From contig JAFGPU010000197.1 in the NCBI GenBank assembly GCA_016936035.1, positions 1 to 17,159 on the forward strand: 17,159 bases of DNA, in the 5' to 3' direction. The notes below the pieces were generated by a model. The model saw only the letters and a program-made list of their open reading frames with translations. It searched no databases and had not been told where the DNA came from. This document shows positions 1 through 8,093 of the stretch, in pieces; position 1 is the first letter of the stretch; each line of letters starts with the position of its first letter. The translations under genes and the position numbers were made by a program. Origin of the DNA: Acidimicrobiales bacterium. Lineage in GTDB: Bacteria > Actinomycetota > Acidimicrobiia > Acidimicrobiales > VFJN01.

Positions 1-1189
1 CGTCGTCGTCGGCCGGGGGGCCGACCACGTTGACGTGCACGTTGCCGTCACCGACGTGGCCGAACAGCAGCGTCGTGGCGCCGGGCCGCGCCGCCTCGAC
101 CCGCTCGACGACGTCCGCGCAGAATCGCGCCAGCTCGCCGGCGGGCAGCGTGACGTCGAGCTTGTGCACCACGCCGAGCGGCGCCCCGGCCTCGGAGTGC
201 GCCTCACGCCAGCGCCACAGGCGAGCGCGATCGGACCGCTCGGTGGCCACCGCCGCGTCGATGACCCCCGCCCGGCCCTCGACGGCCGACGCCAGCGTCG
301 AGGTGGGGTCGGCCGCCGACCCCACCTCGACCAGCAGGTACGCCCCCGCTGCCGGTGCGACCGGCGGGGCCGCCCCGAGGTAGTCGGCCACCAGCCGCAG
401 GCTCGGCCCGGCCATCAGCTCGAGCGCCAGCACGTCGGGCAGCGCCCGGCGCAGGTCGGCGGCGAGGGCGACGGCGCCCTCGACGTCGGCGACACCGACC
501 AGGGCGGCGACGACGTGGGCCGGCGGCGGGACGAGGCGCACGCGGGCGGCGGTGACCACGCCCAGCGTGCCCTCGCTGCCACACAGCAGCTGGGCCAGGT
601 CGTAGCCGGTGTTGTCCTTGACCAGCCCGCCGAGCCGGCTGACCGTGTCGCCGGTGCCCAGCACCGCCTCGACCCCCACCAGCTGGTGCCGCGTGGCCCC
701 GTAGCGCACGACGTGCAGCCCCCCGGCGTTGGTGGCGACCATCCCCCCGATCGTGGCCGACCCGCGGGAGCCGAGGTCGACGCCGAACGCCAGCCCCTCG
801 CGGGCGACGTGGGCGGCGAGGGCCGCCAGCGTGACCCCGGCACCGGCGGTGACCTGGGCGGCGAGAGGGTCGACCGCGCCGAGGCTCGTCAGGCGGGCGA
901 GGCTGAGCACCACCTCGCCGCCCCGGGGGACGCCACCCGCCACCAGCCCCGTGTTGCCCCCCTGGGGCACCAGCGCCACCGCGTGCTCGCGCGCGAGCGC
1001 CACGACGGCCGCGACCTCGCCGGTCGAGCCGGGGCGCACCACCGCGGGCGTCGCGCCCCGGAACCGGCCGGTCCAGTCGGTGCTGTACGAGGCGGTGACG
1101 TCGGGATCGACCAGCACGTCGGCGTCGCCCACGGTCTGCCGGCAGCCCCGCAGGAACGCCGGCGGCAGGGGCGCGCGCACCCCGTCCAC
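1..1189 (-). CDS. FAD-linked D-2-hydroxyacid dehydrogenase (GlcD / D-2-hydroxyglutarate dehydrogenase type), 3' end cut by the window edge
   Basis: Flavoprotein that should oxidise a D-2-hydroxyacid to its 2-oxoacid and pass electrons to a carrier. The 396 visible residues show the early DWTGRFRG motif (38-45), the FAD-binding stretch QGGNTGLVAGGVP (76-88), IGGMVATNAGG (147-157), GSEGTLG (204-210) and GHVGDGNVH (377-385), the signature of the FAD-oxidase C-terminal domain. Family members are about 450-480 aa, so roughly 60-80 residues lie beyond the left edge. The GTG start at 1189 directly abuts the TAG stop of fumarylacetoacetase (1192-1190), and a GGAG lies 8 bases upstream inside that gene, which indicates translational coupling. 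An in-frame GTG at 1178 is less well placed. The family is clear; the substrate is not. Its place in a homogentisate operon suggests an aromatic hydroxyacid such as D-4-hydroxyphenyllactate (inference), but D-lactate or D-2-hydroxyglutarate are equally possible. Confidence 0.9.
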   Translation of the reverse strand, partial: MDGVRAPLPPAFLRGCRQTVGDADVLVDPDVTASYSTDWTGRFRGATPAVVRPGSTGEVAAVVALAREHAVALVPQGGNTGLVAGGVPRGGEVVLSLARLTSLGAVDPLAAQVTAGAGVTLAALAAHVAREGLAFGVDLGSRGSATIGGMVATNAGGLHVVRYGATRHQLVGVEAVLGTGDTVSRLGGLVKDNTGYDLAQLLCGSEGTLGVVTAARVRLVPPPAHVVAALVGVADVEGAVALAADLRRALPDVLALELMAGPSLRLVADYLGAAPPVAPAAGAYLLVEVGSAADPTSTLASAVEGRAGVIDAAVATERSDRARLWRWREAHSEAGAPLGVVHKLDVTLPAGELARFCADVVERVEAARPGATTLLFGHVGDGNVHVNVVGPPADDD

Positions 1190-2446
<1,257 letters not shown>

Positions 2447-2462
2447 CGGTGGCCGCCCTCGC

Positions 2463-3230
2463 TCACAGCAGGCCCCTGGTGGCCAGCGCCTCGACGGGCT
2501 CGTCGATCGAGCAGGTGCCGATCGACGCGAGCATGGCCCGGGCGCCGCCGACGCAGGCCACCAACCGTTCGGCGTCGGCCTCGTCGGCCACGAGCGCCGC
2601 CGCCACCTCGCCGGCGGCGGCATGCCCCCGGGCGAGCGCCACCGCGGCGAGGAGGTTGACGAACCCGTGCTGCGGGCCGCCCGGGCCGATGCGGTGGAAC
2701 GGCTGGTGCAACCCGGCGGTGGCTTTCAGGACCAGGCCGCGGGCCGCGCATCCGACGAGCACCGCGGCCAGCCACCTGACCGATGGCACGGCGTCGCGCG
2801 TGAGGCCGCCGCAGCGCACCTTGGCGCGGGCCCCGGCGGCGGCGATGGCGTCGAGCGATTCGTCGACCGGGCCGTGGTGGGGCAGCTCGAGGTAGCGGAC
2901 GACCCGCCCGGGCGCGGGCGGCATGCCCGCGTGCAGCGGGGCCTCGACCTGGACCAGCCCGGGGGTGCCGAACACCTTCTGCCAGCCGCGCTGCCCGTCG
3001 TAGCCGATGACACCGAGCGCCGGCGGGCGCCGTGCACCGGCGGCGACGCAGGCATCCATCTCCGCGAGGCGGCTCGCCGGGCAGAGGAACGGGCCGACCA
3101 CGTGGCTGTGCTCGCCGGCGAGGACGCGGGTGTGCGCGGCCAGGGCCTCGGCCATGGGAAGCTTGGCGGGCGGGAACAGGCCGGCGTCGTCGAACAGATG
3201 CGGGAGCGCCGCGCTGAGGGGAGTGGGCAA
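2463..3230 (-). CDS. Conserved protein of unknown function, first gene of the homogentisate/fumarylacetoacetase operon
   Basis: 255 aa, soluble, with no signal peptide or membrane segment; I cannot assign a known enzyme family. Motifs that look conserved (my recollection of similar actinobacterial proteins): LFDDAGLFPPA (12-22), GPFLCPASRL (47-56), VEAPL (96-100), YLELP (113-117), KVRCGG (137-142), LKATAGLHQP (168-177), HGFVNLL (188-194) and SIGTCSIDEP (236-245). Charged residues at the ends of hydrophobic strands (E97, E115, K137/R139, K169) resemble a (beta-alpha)8 barrel active site, but that is only a reading of the pattern. The start is TTG at 3230: GGAGGT lies 6 bases before it on the coding strand, and no ATG or GTG in this frame has a comparable site. 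The gene stops 16 bp before fahA. No maleylacetoacetate isomerase is visible in the locus, so an isomerase role is conceivable but unproven. Confidence 0.85.
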   Translation of the reverse strand: MPTPLSAALPHLFDDAGLFPPAKLPMAEALAAHTRVLAGEHSHVVGPFLCPASRLAEMDACVAAGARRPPALGVIGYDGQRGWQKVFGTPGLVQVEAPLHAGMPPAPGRVVRYLELPHHGPVDESLDAIAAAGARAKVRCGGLTRDAVPSVRWLAAVLVGCAARGLVLKATAGLHQPFHRIGPGGPQHGFVNLLAAVALARGHAAAGEVAAALVADEADAERLVACVGGARAMLASIGTCSIDEPVEALATRGLL

Positions 3231-3236
3231 ACAGGC

Positions 3237-3255
3237 ACCTCCGGACAGCGGAGGT
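3237..3255 (-). promoter_or_regulatory. Hairpin covering the Shine-Dalgarno site of the 255-aa gene
   Basis: On the minus strand the leader reads ACCTCCG, a 5-nt loop CTGTC, then CGGAGGT, followed 6 bases later by the TTG start. This is a perfect 7-bp stem whose 3' arm contains the whole GGAGGT ribosome binding site, so folding would hide it. This matters only if transcription starts upstream of 3255. A weak TAnnnT hexamer (TAACCT) overlaps the 5' arm; if that is the -10 box the transcript would start inside the loop and no hairpin would form. Confidence 0.45.
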
Positions 3256-3268
3256 TAGTGTCCGGCTA

Positions 3269-3302
3269 TCGGTGACGTCGGCCGTATCGGCGATGTCACC
3301 GA
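3269..3302. promoter_or_regulatory. Inverted repeat in the divergent promoter region, candidate IclR operator
   Basis: Left arm TCGGTGACGTCG (3269-3280) and right arm CGATGTCACCGA (3291-3302) pair at 11 of 12 positions, the outer eight perfectly, around a 10-bp spacer. It lies between the divergent 255-aa gene and the IclR gene, just upstream of a consensus TTGACA at 3312-3317. IclR-family regulators commonly bind palindromes in such positions next to the catabolic genes they control. A second, shorter repeat (CCGGACA 3241-3247 with TGTCCGG 3259-3265) sits next to it. Assignment to IclR is inference. Confidence 0.5.
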
Positions 3303-3372
3303 ACTGCCACATTGACACCCGGTGGGGAGCATCACCGGTCCCGGTGCCCCACCTCGACGTTCGGGGCCGTCG

Positions 3373-4059
3373 GTGACCGAACACTCCAAGACCGTCGACA
3401 ACGCGCTGACGTTGCTCGGGCTGCTCGCGGAGCAGCGCGAGGGGGCGACCGCGGCGTCGCTCGCCCGGACCCTGGGTCTGTCCCGCAGCGCCGTCGCCCG
3501 CCTGCTCGCCAGCCTCGAGGCCCACGGCCTCGCCCGCCGGCGTGCGCAGGGGTGGGGCCCCGGACTCGGCCTGCTCACCCTCGTCGCGGGCATCGAGCCC
3601 CAGCTGCGCGCCATCGCCCGCGCCGAGCTCGAGCGCCTGGCCGCCCGGTTCGACGAGACCGCCGTCCTGACCATCCGCGACGGCGACGAGGCGGTCGCCG
3701 TCGACCAGGTGGTGCCCGGTACACGGGTGATCCAGGTGCACTACGGCACCGGGACCCGCCACGCGCTCGACACGGCAGCGAGCGGCCGCGCCCTGCGTTC
3801 GTCCGACCCGACCGCCGTCGTGCGCTCGGAGGGCGAGCTCGAGCCCGGCGTCCGAGGCGTCGCCGCGCCGGTCCCGGGCCCTGACGGCCGGACCGTCGCC
3901 AGCATCGCGGTGGTCGCTCCCGCCCACCGCTTCCCACCCGAAGACCAGGTCGCCGACGCGGTGACGAGCTCGGCGCAGCGGATCAGCGCCGGGCTGAGCC
4001 ACCGTGCGGCGCCCGCACCCCGAGGAGAGGCCGATGCCGCACTACCGGCGGGTGGGTGA
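3373..4059 (+). CDS. IclR-family transcriptional regulator of the homogentisate locus
   Basis: About 228 aa. The N-terminal winged helix-turn-helix (roughly residues 5-60) shows the IclR pattern TVDNALTLLGLL, then ASLARTLGLSRSAVARLLASLE. It is followed by the effector-binding domain with the typical TGTRHALDTAASGRALR segment (around residues 125-140). IclR proteins often sense an aromatic intermediate and control adjacent catabolic genes; here homogentisate or a related acid is the natural guess. The GTG at 3373 is preferred: GGGG lies about 6 bases upstream and VTEHSKTVDNAL is a usual IclR N-terminus. An in-frame GTG at 3322 would add a low-complexity 17-residue tail, lacks a ribosome binding site, and would lie close behind the TTGACA at 3312-3317. 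The 3' end overlaps the dioxygenase start by 26 bp in another frame, so the two are probably cotranscribed. Confidence 0.88.
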   Translation: MTEHSKTVDNALTLLGLLAEQREGATAASLARTLGLSRSAVARLLASLEAHGLARRRAQGWGPGLGLLTLVAGIEPQLRAIARAELERLAARFDETAVLTIRDGDEAVAVDQVVPGTRVIQVHYGTGTRHALDTAASGRALRSSDPTAVVRSEGELEPGVRGVAAPVPGPDGRTVASIAVVAPAHRFPPEDQVADAVTSSAQRISAGLSHRAAPAPRGEADAALPAGG

Positions 4060-5224
4060 CGTCCCACCGAAGCGCCACACCCAGTTCCGTGCCCCTGACG
4101 GCAGCCTGTACGCCGAGGAGCTGATGGGGGCGGAGGGGTTCTCGTCCGCGTCGTCGCTGCTCTACCACCGCCGGCCCCCGACGGCGCTGGTGGCGGCCGA
4201 CCCGGTGCCGGCGGGCGACGACGACCTGCGCGCCAACGAGCCCCTCCTCCCCCACCACCTCCGCACCAGCGAGCTGCCGGGCGGCGGCGACCTCGTGCGC
4301 GACCGGCACCTCCTGCTGGCCAACGACGACGTGCGGTTGGCGGTCGCCCACCCCACCGAGGCCAGCGAGCTCTACCGCAACGCCACCGGCGACGAGATCG
4401 TGTACCTCCGGACCGGGGCGGCCCGGCTGGAGTCGACGTTCGGCGCCCTCGACTGCCGGGCGGGCGACTACGTGGTGGTTCCCACCGGCACCACGCACCG
4501 CTGGGTCCCGGCGGTCGGGGGCGAACCGGTCGCCGCGCTGGTCGTCGAGGCCCGCGGTCACGTCGGGCCACCCGAGCGCTACCTGTCGCCGACGGGTCAG
4601 TTCCTCGAGCACAGCCCCTACTGCGAGCGCGACCTGCACGCACCCGAGGCACCGTTGATCGAGGACGCAACAGCGGACGAGCGCGACGGCGGCGTCGCCG
4701 TGCTCGTCCGCCACCGCACCGGGCTGACCCGCTACCGCTACGCCCACCATCCGTTCGACGTGGTCGGCTGGGACGGCTGCCTGTACCCCTACCGGCTGTC
4801 GATCCACGACTTCGAGCCGCTGACGGGTCGCGTGCACCAGCCGCCGCCGGTCCACCAGACCTTCGCCGGGCCCAGGTTCGTCGTGTGCAGCTTCGTCCCC
4901 CGCAAGCTCGACTACCACCCGCGCGCCGTGCCCGCCCCGTACAACCACGCCAACGTCGACAGCGACGAGGTGCTCTACTACTGCGCCGGCGACTTCACGA
5001 GCCGCAAGGGCTCCGGCATCGGCGTCGGGTCGATCAGCCTGCATCCCGCCGGCTTCACCCACGGGCCGCAGCCGGGCAGCGTCGAGGCCTCGCTCGGGCA
5101 GGAGGCGACCGAGGAGCTGGCGGTGATGATCGACACCTTCGCCCCGCTGCAACTGGGGACGGCGGCCCGCACCTGCGACGACCCGGACTATCCCTGGAGC
5201 TGGTCGCGCGTCACCCCGGGCTGA
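4034..5224 (+). CDS. hmgA: Homogentisate 1,2-dioxygenase
   Basis: Fe(II) cupin dioxygenase that opens the homogentisate ring to give maleylacetoacetate. It is 396 aa, shorter than the roughly 440-aa animal/Pseudomonas type and typical of the bacterial variant. The N-terminus MPHYRRVGDVPPKRHTQFR and the C-terminal cupin are diagnostic: VHQPPPVHQTF (267-277), NHANVDSDEVLYY (304-316) and HPAGFTHGPQPG (337-348). Likely iron ligands are H305, E312 and H343. The human second-sphere His292 (in WHGN) seems to align with D247 (in WDGC). The ATG at 4034 is chosen because AGGAGAGG (4023-4030) precedes it; a GTG at 4004 in frame lacks such a site. It overlaps the IclR gene by 26 bp upstream and overlaps the convergent solute-binding protein gene by 14 bp at the 3' end. 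It supplies the substrate pathway of the leftward fahA operon. Confidence 0.94.
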   Translation: MPHYRRVGDVPPKRHTQFRAPDGSLYAEELMGAEGFSSASSLLYHRRPPTALVAADPVPAGDDDLRANEPLLPHHLRTSELPGGGDLVRDRHLLLANDDVRLAVAHPTEASELYRNATGDEIVYLRTGAARLESTFGALDCRAGDYVVVPTGTTHRWVPAVGGEPVAALVVEARGHVGPPERYLSPTGQFLEHSPYCERDLHAPEAPLIEDATADERDGGVAVLVRHRTGLTRYRYAHHPFDVVGWDGCLYPYRLSIHDFEPLTGRVHQPPPVHQTFAGPRFVVCSFVPRKLDYHPRAVPAPYNHANVDSDEVLYYCAGDFTSRKGSGIGVGSISLHPAGFTHGPQPGSVEASLGQEATEELAVMIDTFAPLQLGTAARTCDDPDYPWSWSRVTPG

Positions 5225-6383
5225 TCGCGTCGGCCTGCATCGCCCGGTCGACCAGGGCGTCCTCGCTCGTCGGCTGGTCGTAGCGCACGCCGCCGACCGT
5301 GATGAGCGCATCCTCGATGCGGGTGACGGTGCCGGTGCGCACCTCCCAGTCGAACAACGGGTCGGGGCCGTCGGCGATCGCGTCCTCACCGACGCCCAGC
5401 CCGTCCGCGAGCGCCGACCGGGCCTCGTCGCTGTACCCGTCGGCGAGATGCGTGTTGATCGTGCGGATGATCGCCCGTGCGATGGCCACGCCCGTGTCAC
5501 GATCGGCGCCGAGCAGGCGGGGTGCGAAGACCGTGCCGCCGAGGGACTCGCTGCCCGGCAGCGTGGCGACCTGGATGAGGGCCTCGTCGTCGGCCACCGA
5601 CGTCGCCGCCGGCGCGGGCAGCCAGGCGCCACCCACCGCGGCCTGCCGCAGGCGCTCGGCGGCCTGGTCGGGCGGCGCGTCCACCAGGTCGATCGCATTG
5701 GCGGTCAGCTCGTTCTGGGTGACGAGGGCATCGATCGGGTAGAGCGCCGCACTGCCGATGCCGCCGGGGACGAGCACGGTCTGGCCCTCCACGTTGTCCC
5801 ACTCGTCATCGTCCGAGATGAGGTCGGCGCGCAGCCACAGCCCCGTCTGGGCGGTGTCGAGGTCGTTCGGACGCCGGGCGACGGGGCCACCCAGCACGAG
5901 GCGGGCGTCGAGCCCCTCGTGCACGGCGTCGAAGAACGGCGCGTCGACCCCCCCGACCACCACGTCGACGTCGCCGGCCGCCATGGCCTCGTAGGCCTCG
6001 CCCTGATCGAGGTCGACCAGCTCGACGTCGAGGTTCTCGGCCTCGAGCTCGCCGAGTGCGTCGGCCACCAGCACCGGCGCGACGACCTCGCTGCGCTCGG
6101 ACACGGCGATCGTGACGGCGGCGGGCCGGTCGAGCGGCCGGGGTGCCGGGGCGCCGGGCCCGCAGCGAGCCACGGTGCGGTCGACGCTCAGGTCGTCGGG
6201 GTCGGTGGTGGCCGCCCGTCCGCACCCGTCGCCCGGATCGTCGGGCACGACCGGACCCGGGGACGGCTCGGGGGTGGCGTCGTCGACCTCGGCGTCGCCC
6301 TGCACGAACGCCAGCAGCACGAGCGACAGCGCGACCACCAGGGCGAGCGCCCACAGGATGGTGCGGCGGGTCGAGGAACGCAC
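5211..6383 (-). CDS. Orphan extracytoplasmic solute-binding protein (NMT1/THI5 or nitrate/sulfonate-type ABC family)
   Basis: 390 aa. An arginine-containing N-terminus is followed by a hydrophobic segment (about residues 9-27), so the protein is exported or membrane-anchored. A Pro/Asp-rich linker with two cysteines (C54, C74) follows. The mature domain starts near residue 86 (VTIAVSERSEVVAPVLVADA), has the type-2 periplasmic-binding pattern, and continues with AMAAGDVDVVVGGVDAPFF, where family members recognise the bound small molecule. There is no lipobox cysteine at the signal end. The GTG start at 6383 is supported by GGGGGAG about 6 bases upstream. No ABC permease or ATPase is adjacent. 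It follows the flavodoxin gene by 53 bp, across a hairpin. The ligand cannot be predicted. The stop codon lies inside the 3' end of hmgA. Confidence 0.82.
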   Translation of the reverse strand: MRSSTRRTILWALALVVALSLVLLAFVQGDAEVDDATPEPSPGPVVPDDPGDGCGRAATTDPDDLSVDRTVARCGPGAPAPRPLDRPAAVTIAVSERSEVVAPVLVADALGELEAENLDVELVDLDQGEAYEAMAAGDVDVVVGGVDAPFFDAVHEGLDARLVLGGPVARRPNDLDTAQTGLWLRADLISDDDEWDNVEGQTVLVPGGIGSAALYPIDALVTQNELTANAIDLVDAPPDQAAERLRQAAVGGAWLPAPAATSVADDEALIQVATLPGSESLGGTVFAPRLLGADRDTGVAIARAIIRTINTHLADGYSDEARSALADGLGVGEDAIADGPDPLFDWEVRTGTVTRIEDALITVGGVRYDQPTSEDALVDRAMQADAISPG

Positions 6384-6414
6384 AGGTGACTCCCCCAGTC
6401 GTGCGGTGGATGGG

Positions 6415-6433
6415 CGGCGCCCGGCGGGCGCCG
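6415..6433 (-). terminator. GC-rich hairpin between the flavodoxin and solute-binding protein genes
   Basis: An 8-bp perfect stem (CGGCGCCC and GGGCGCCG) with a 3-nt loop lies a few bases after the flavodoxin stop codon. No T-rich tract follows, so it may be a weak or factor-assisted terminator, an attenuator, or an mRNA-stabilising element. Confidence 0.4.
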
Positions 6434-6436
6434 GGT

Positions 6437-6859
6437 TCAGGCCGGGACGGTGGCCAGCGACGAGCTGACGAACTCGTCGACGCCCTGGTGCAGGTGGTCG
6501 CGACGCAGAAGGGTGCCGCCGACGACCCTGGCGCCCCGCTCCTCGAGCACCTTGACGAACCGGTCGAGGGCCTTGCCTGCGTGGACGGCGTAGGTCATGA
6601 ACGCAGCGACCGGCTTGCCGTCGATGACGGGCATGGTCTTGAGGCGACCGGCGCGCCCCGGCCGGTGACCGAAGAGGATGAGGCCGTCGACCCAGGTGCC
6701 GATGAACACGATGTCGGCCGTCGCCAGGTCCTTGAGGTCGATGTCGGTGATCGGGTACACGGCGACGTCGGCTCCCCGGGCGGCGACCTCGTCGGCGATG
6801 AGCCTGGCTGCCCTGGCCGTGTTGCCCGTGAGGCTCTCGTAGATGACGACCGCTCGCAT
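6437..6859 (-). CDS. Flavodoxin-family protein
   Basis: 140-aa single-domain FMN protein of the flavodoxin fold. The phosphate-binding loop is YESLTGNTARAA (7-18), and further family features are a DIVFIGTWVDGL segment (about 53-64) and a central GKPVAAFMTYA strand. Such proteins shuttle electrons or act as quinone/flavin reductase partners. The short length and lack of Cys or extra domains do not indicate a specific partner. The ATG at 6859 precedes the TGNT motif by the normal distance; the ribosome binding site is weak (GAG). It is the first gene of a leftward pair with the solute-binding protein and is divergent from the aldo/keto reductase gene across 118 bp in which I found no clear promoter. 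Confidence 0.88.
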   Translation of the reverse strand: MRAVVIYESLTGNTARAARLIADEVAARGADVAVYPITDIDLKDLATADIVFIGTWVDGLILFGHRPGRAGRLKTMPVIDGKPVAAFMTYAVHAGKALDRFVKVLEERGARVVGGTLLRRDHLHQGVDEFVSSSLATVPA

Positions 6860-6977
6860 GGCGCTCAGTCTGGCAGAGCGCAGCCGAGACGTCCGAAAGC
6901 ACCACGGCCTGCCCCGGAGCGGGCGGCGGCGCCGGTAGTGTCGCCCCCGGCCAGCTCCCCCCGTGCAGGAGGACCCC

Positions 6978-7943
6978 ATGGAGATGACGTACCGCCGGCT
7001 GGGTCGGTCCGGCCTGAAGGTCAGCGTGCTGTCGTTCGGCTCGTGGGTCAGCTTCGGCCCCCAACTCGACGTCGGGCGGGCCCGTGACTGCCTCGCCGCC
7101 GCGTACGAGGCCGGCATCAACTTCTTCGACAACGCGCAGTCGTACGCCGGCGGCGAGTCGGAGCGCATCATGGGCCGGGCCATCGCCGAACTGGGGTGGC
7201 CCCGCGGCTCGTACGTCGTGTCGTCGAAGTACTTCTGGGGGCTCGACGACACGGTCAACGCGAGCGACACCCTCAACCGCAAGTACCTGCTCGAGGCCAT
7301 CGACCCGTCGCTCGAGCGGTTCGGGCTCGACCACCTCGACCTGATCTACTGCCACCGCCCCGACCCCGAGACGCCCATCGAGGAGACCGTGTGGGCCATG
7401 TCCGACATCGTCTCGTCGGGTCGGGCCCTGTACTGGGGCACCTCGGAGTGGTCGGCCGACGAGATCCGCGCGGCGTGGTCGATCGCCGAACGCCACCATC
7501 TGCACAAGCCGGTCGTGGAGCAGCCGGAGTACAACCTGCTGAACCGGCGCCGGGTCGACCACGAGTACGCGCGCCTGTACGACGACATCGGGCTCGGCCT
7601 GACCACGTGGAGCCCGCTGGCGTCCGGGCTGCTCACCGGCAAGTACCTCGACGGCATCCCGGAGGGCAGCAGGGCGACCCTGCCGGGCTACGAGTGGCTG
7701 GCCGAGCAGCTCACCGACCCCGACCGCAACGCCAAGGTGCGCGGCCTCGCGGCGATCGCCGACGACCTCGGGTGCTCGCTCGCCCAGCTCTCGATCGCCT
7801 GGTGCGCCCGCAACCCGCGGGTCTCGACGGTGATCACGGGCGCCAGCCGGGTCGAGCAGGTGCACGAGAACCTCCGGGCCCTCGAGGTGGTCGACCGGCT
7901 CGACGACGACGTGATGGCCCGCATCGACGACGCCACGCGCTGA
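6978..7943 (+). CDS. Aldo/keto reductase of the AKR6 (potassium-channel beta-subunit-like) group
   Basis: 321-aa cytosolic NADPH-dependent (beta/alpha)8 oxidoreductase for aldehydes/ketones. The catalytic tetrad is D51, Y56 ([11 protein letters not shown]), K84 (SSKYFWG) and H126 (YCHRPDP). Similarity to mammalian Kv-beta core sequences is visible throughout: [43 protein letters not shown] and the cofactor-binding [13 protein letters not shown]. The ATG at 6978 follows AGGAGGA (6967-6973) at 4 bases. An ATG at 6984 is a close alternative, giving the common [14 protein letters not shown] start; GTG 6963 lies upstream of the ribosome site. The physiological substrate is unknown; related bacterial proteins reduce a range of carbonyls, sometimes methylglyoxal. 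It is transcribed alone, divergent from the flavodoxin gene. Confidence 0.93.
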   Translation: MEMTYRRLGRSGLKVSVLSFGSWVSFGPQLDVGRARDCLAAAYEAGINFFDNAQSYAGGESERIMGRAIAELGWPRGSYVVSSKYFWGLDDTVNASDTLNRKYLLEAIDPSLERFGLDHLDLIYCHRPDPETPIEETVWAMSDIVSSGRALYWGTSEWSADEIRAAWSIAERHHLHKPVVEQPEYNLLNRRRVDHEYARLYDDIGLGLTTWSPLASGLLTGKYLDGIPEGSRATLPGYEWLAEQLTDPDRNAKVRGLAAIADDLGCSLAQLSIAWCARNPRVSTVITGASRVEQVHENLRALEVVDRLDDDVMARIDDATR

Positions 7944-8093
7944 CCTGCGACCGCCCCACCGAGGCGGGAACGCCGCTCGCGGACGGCCTGAGCTGGTGTC
8001 CACGATCGGGCGCCGACCATCACCGGACCGCTCGACCCGCATCTGTACGATCGGGCGCAACCCCTCCGGCACCGAGCAACCACGGGGACGAAC
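7944..8093. other. 150-bp intergenic region before the MBOAT gene, with a 12-bp direct repeat
   Basis: The sequence ACGATCGGGCGC occurs at 8002-8013 and again at 8047-8058, 45 bp apart. The second copy starts inside TACGAT (8046-8051), a possible -10 box for the MBOAT operon, though no matching -35 is evident. A weak 5-bp stem (CCGCC 7951-7955 with GGCGG 7963-7967) follows the aldo/keto reductase stop and could be a poor terminator. I see no small gene or RNA here. Confidence 0.35.

Noticed and set aside
6936..6941. TAGTGT as a -10 box for the aldo/keto reductase
   Set aside because: No -35-like sequence lies at a suitable distance, and such hexamers occur by chance.
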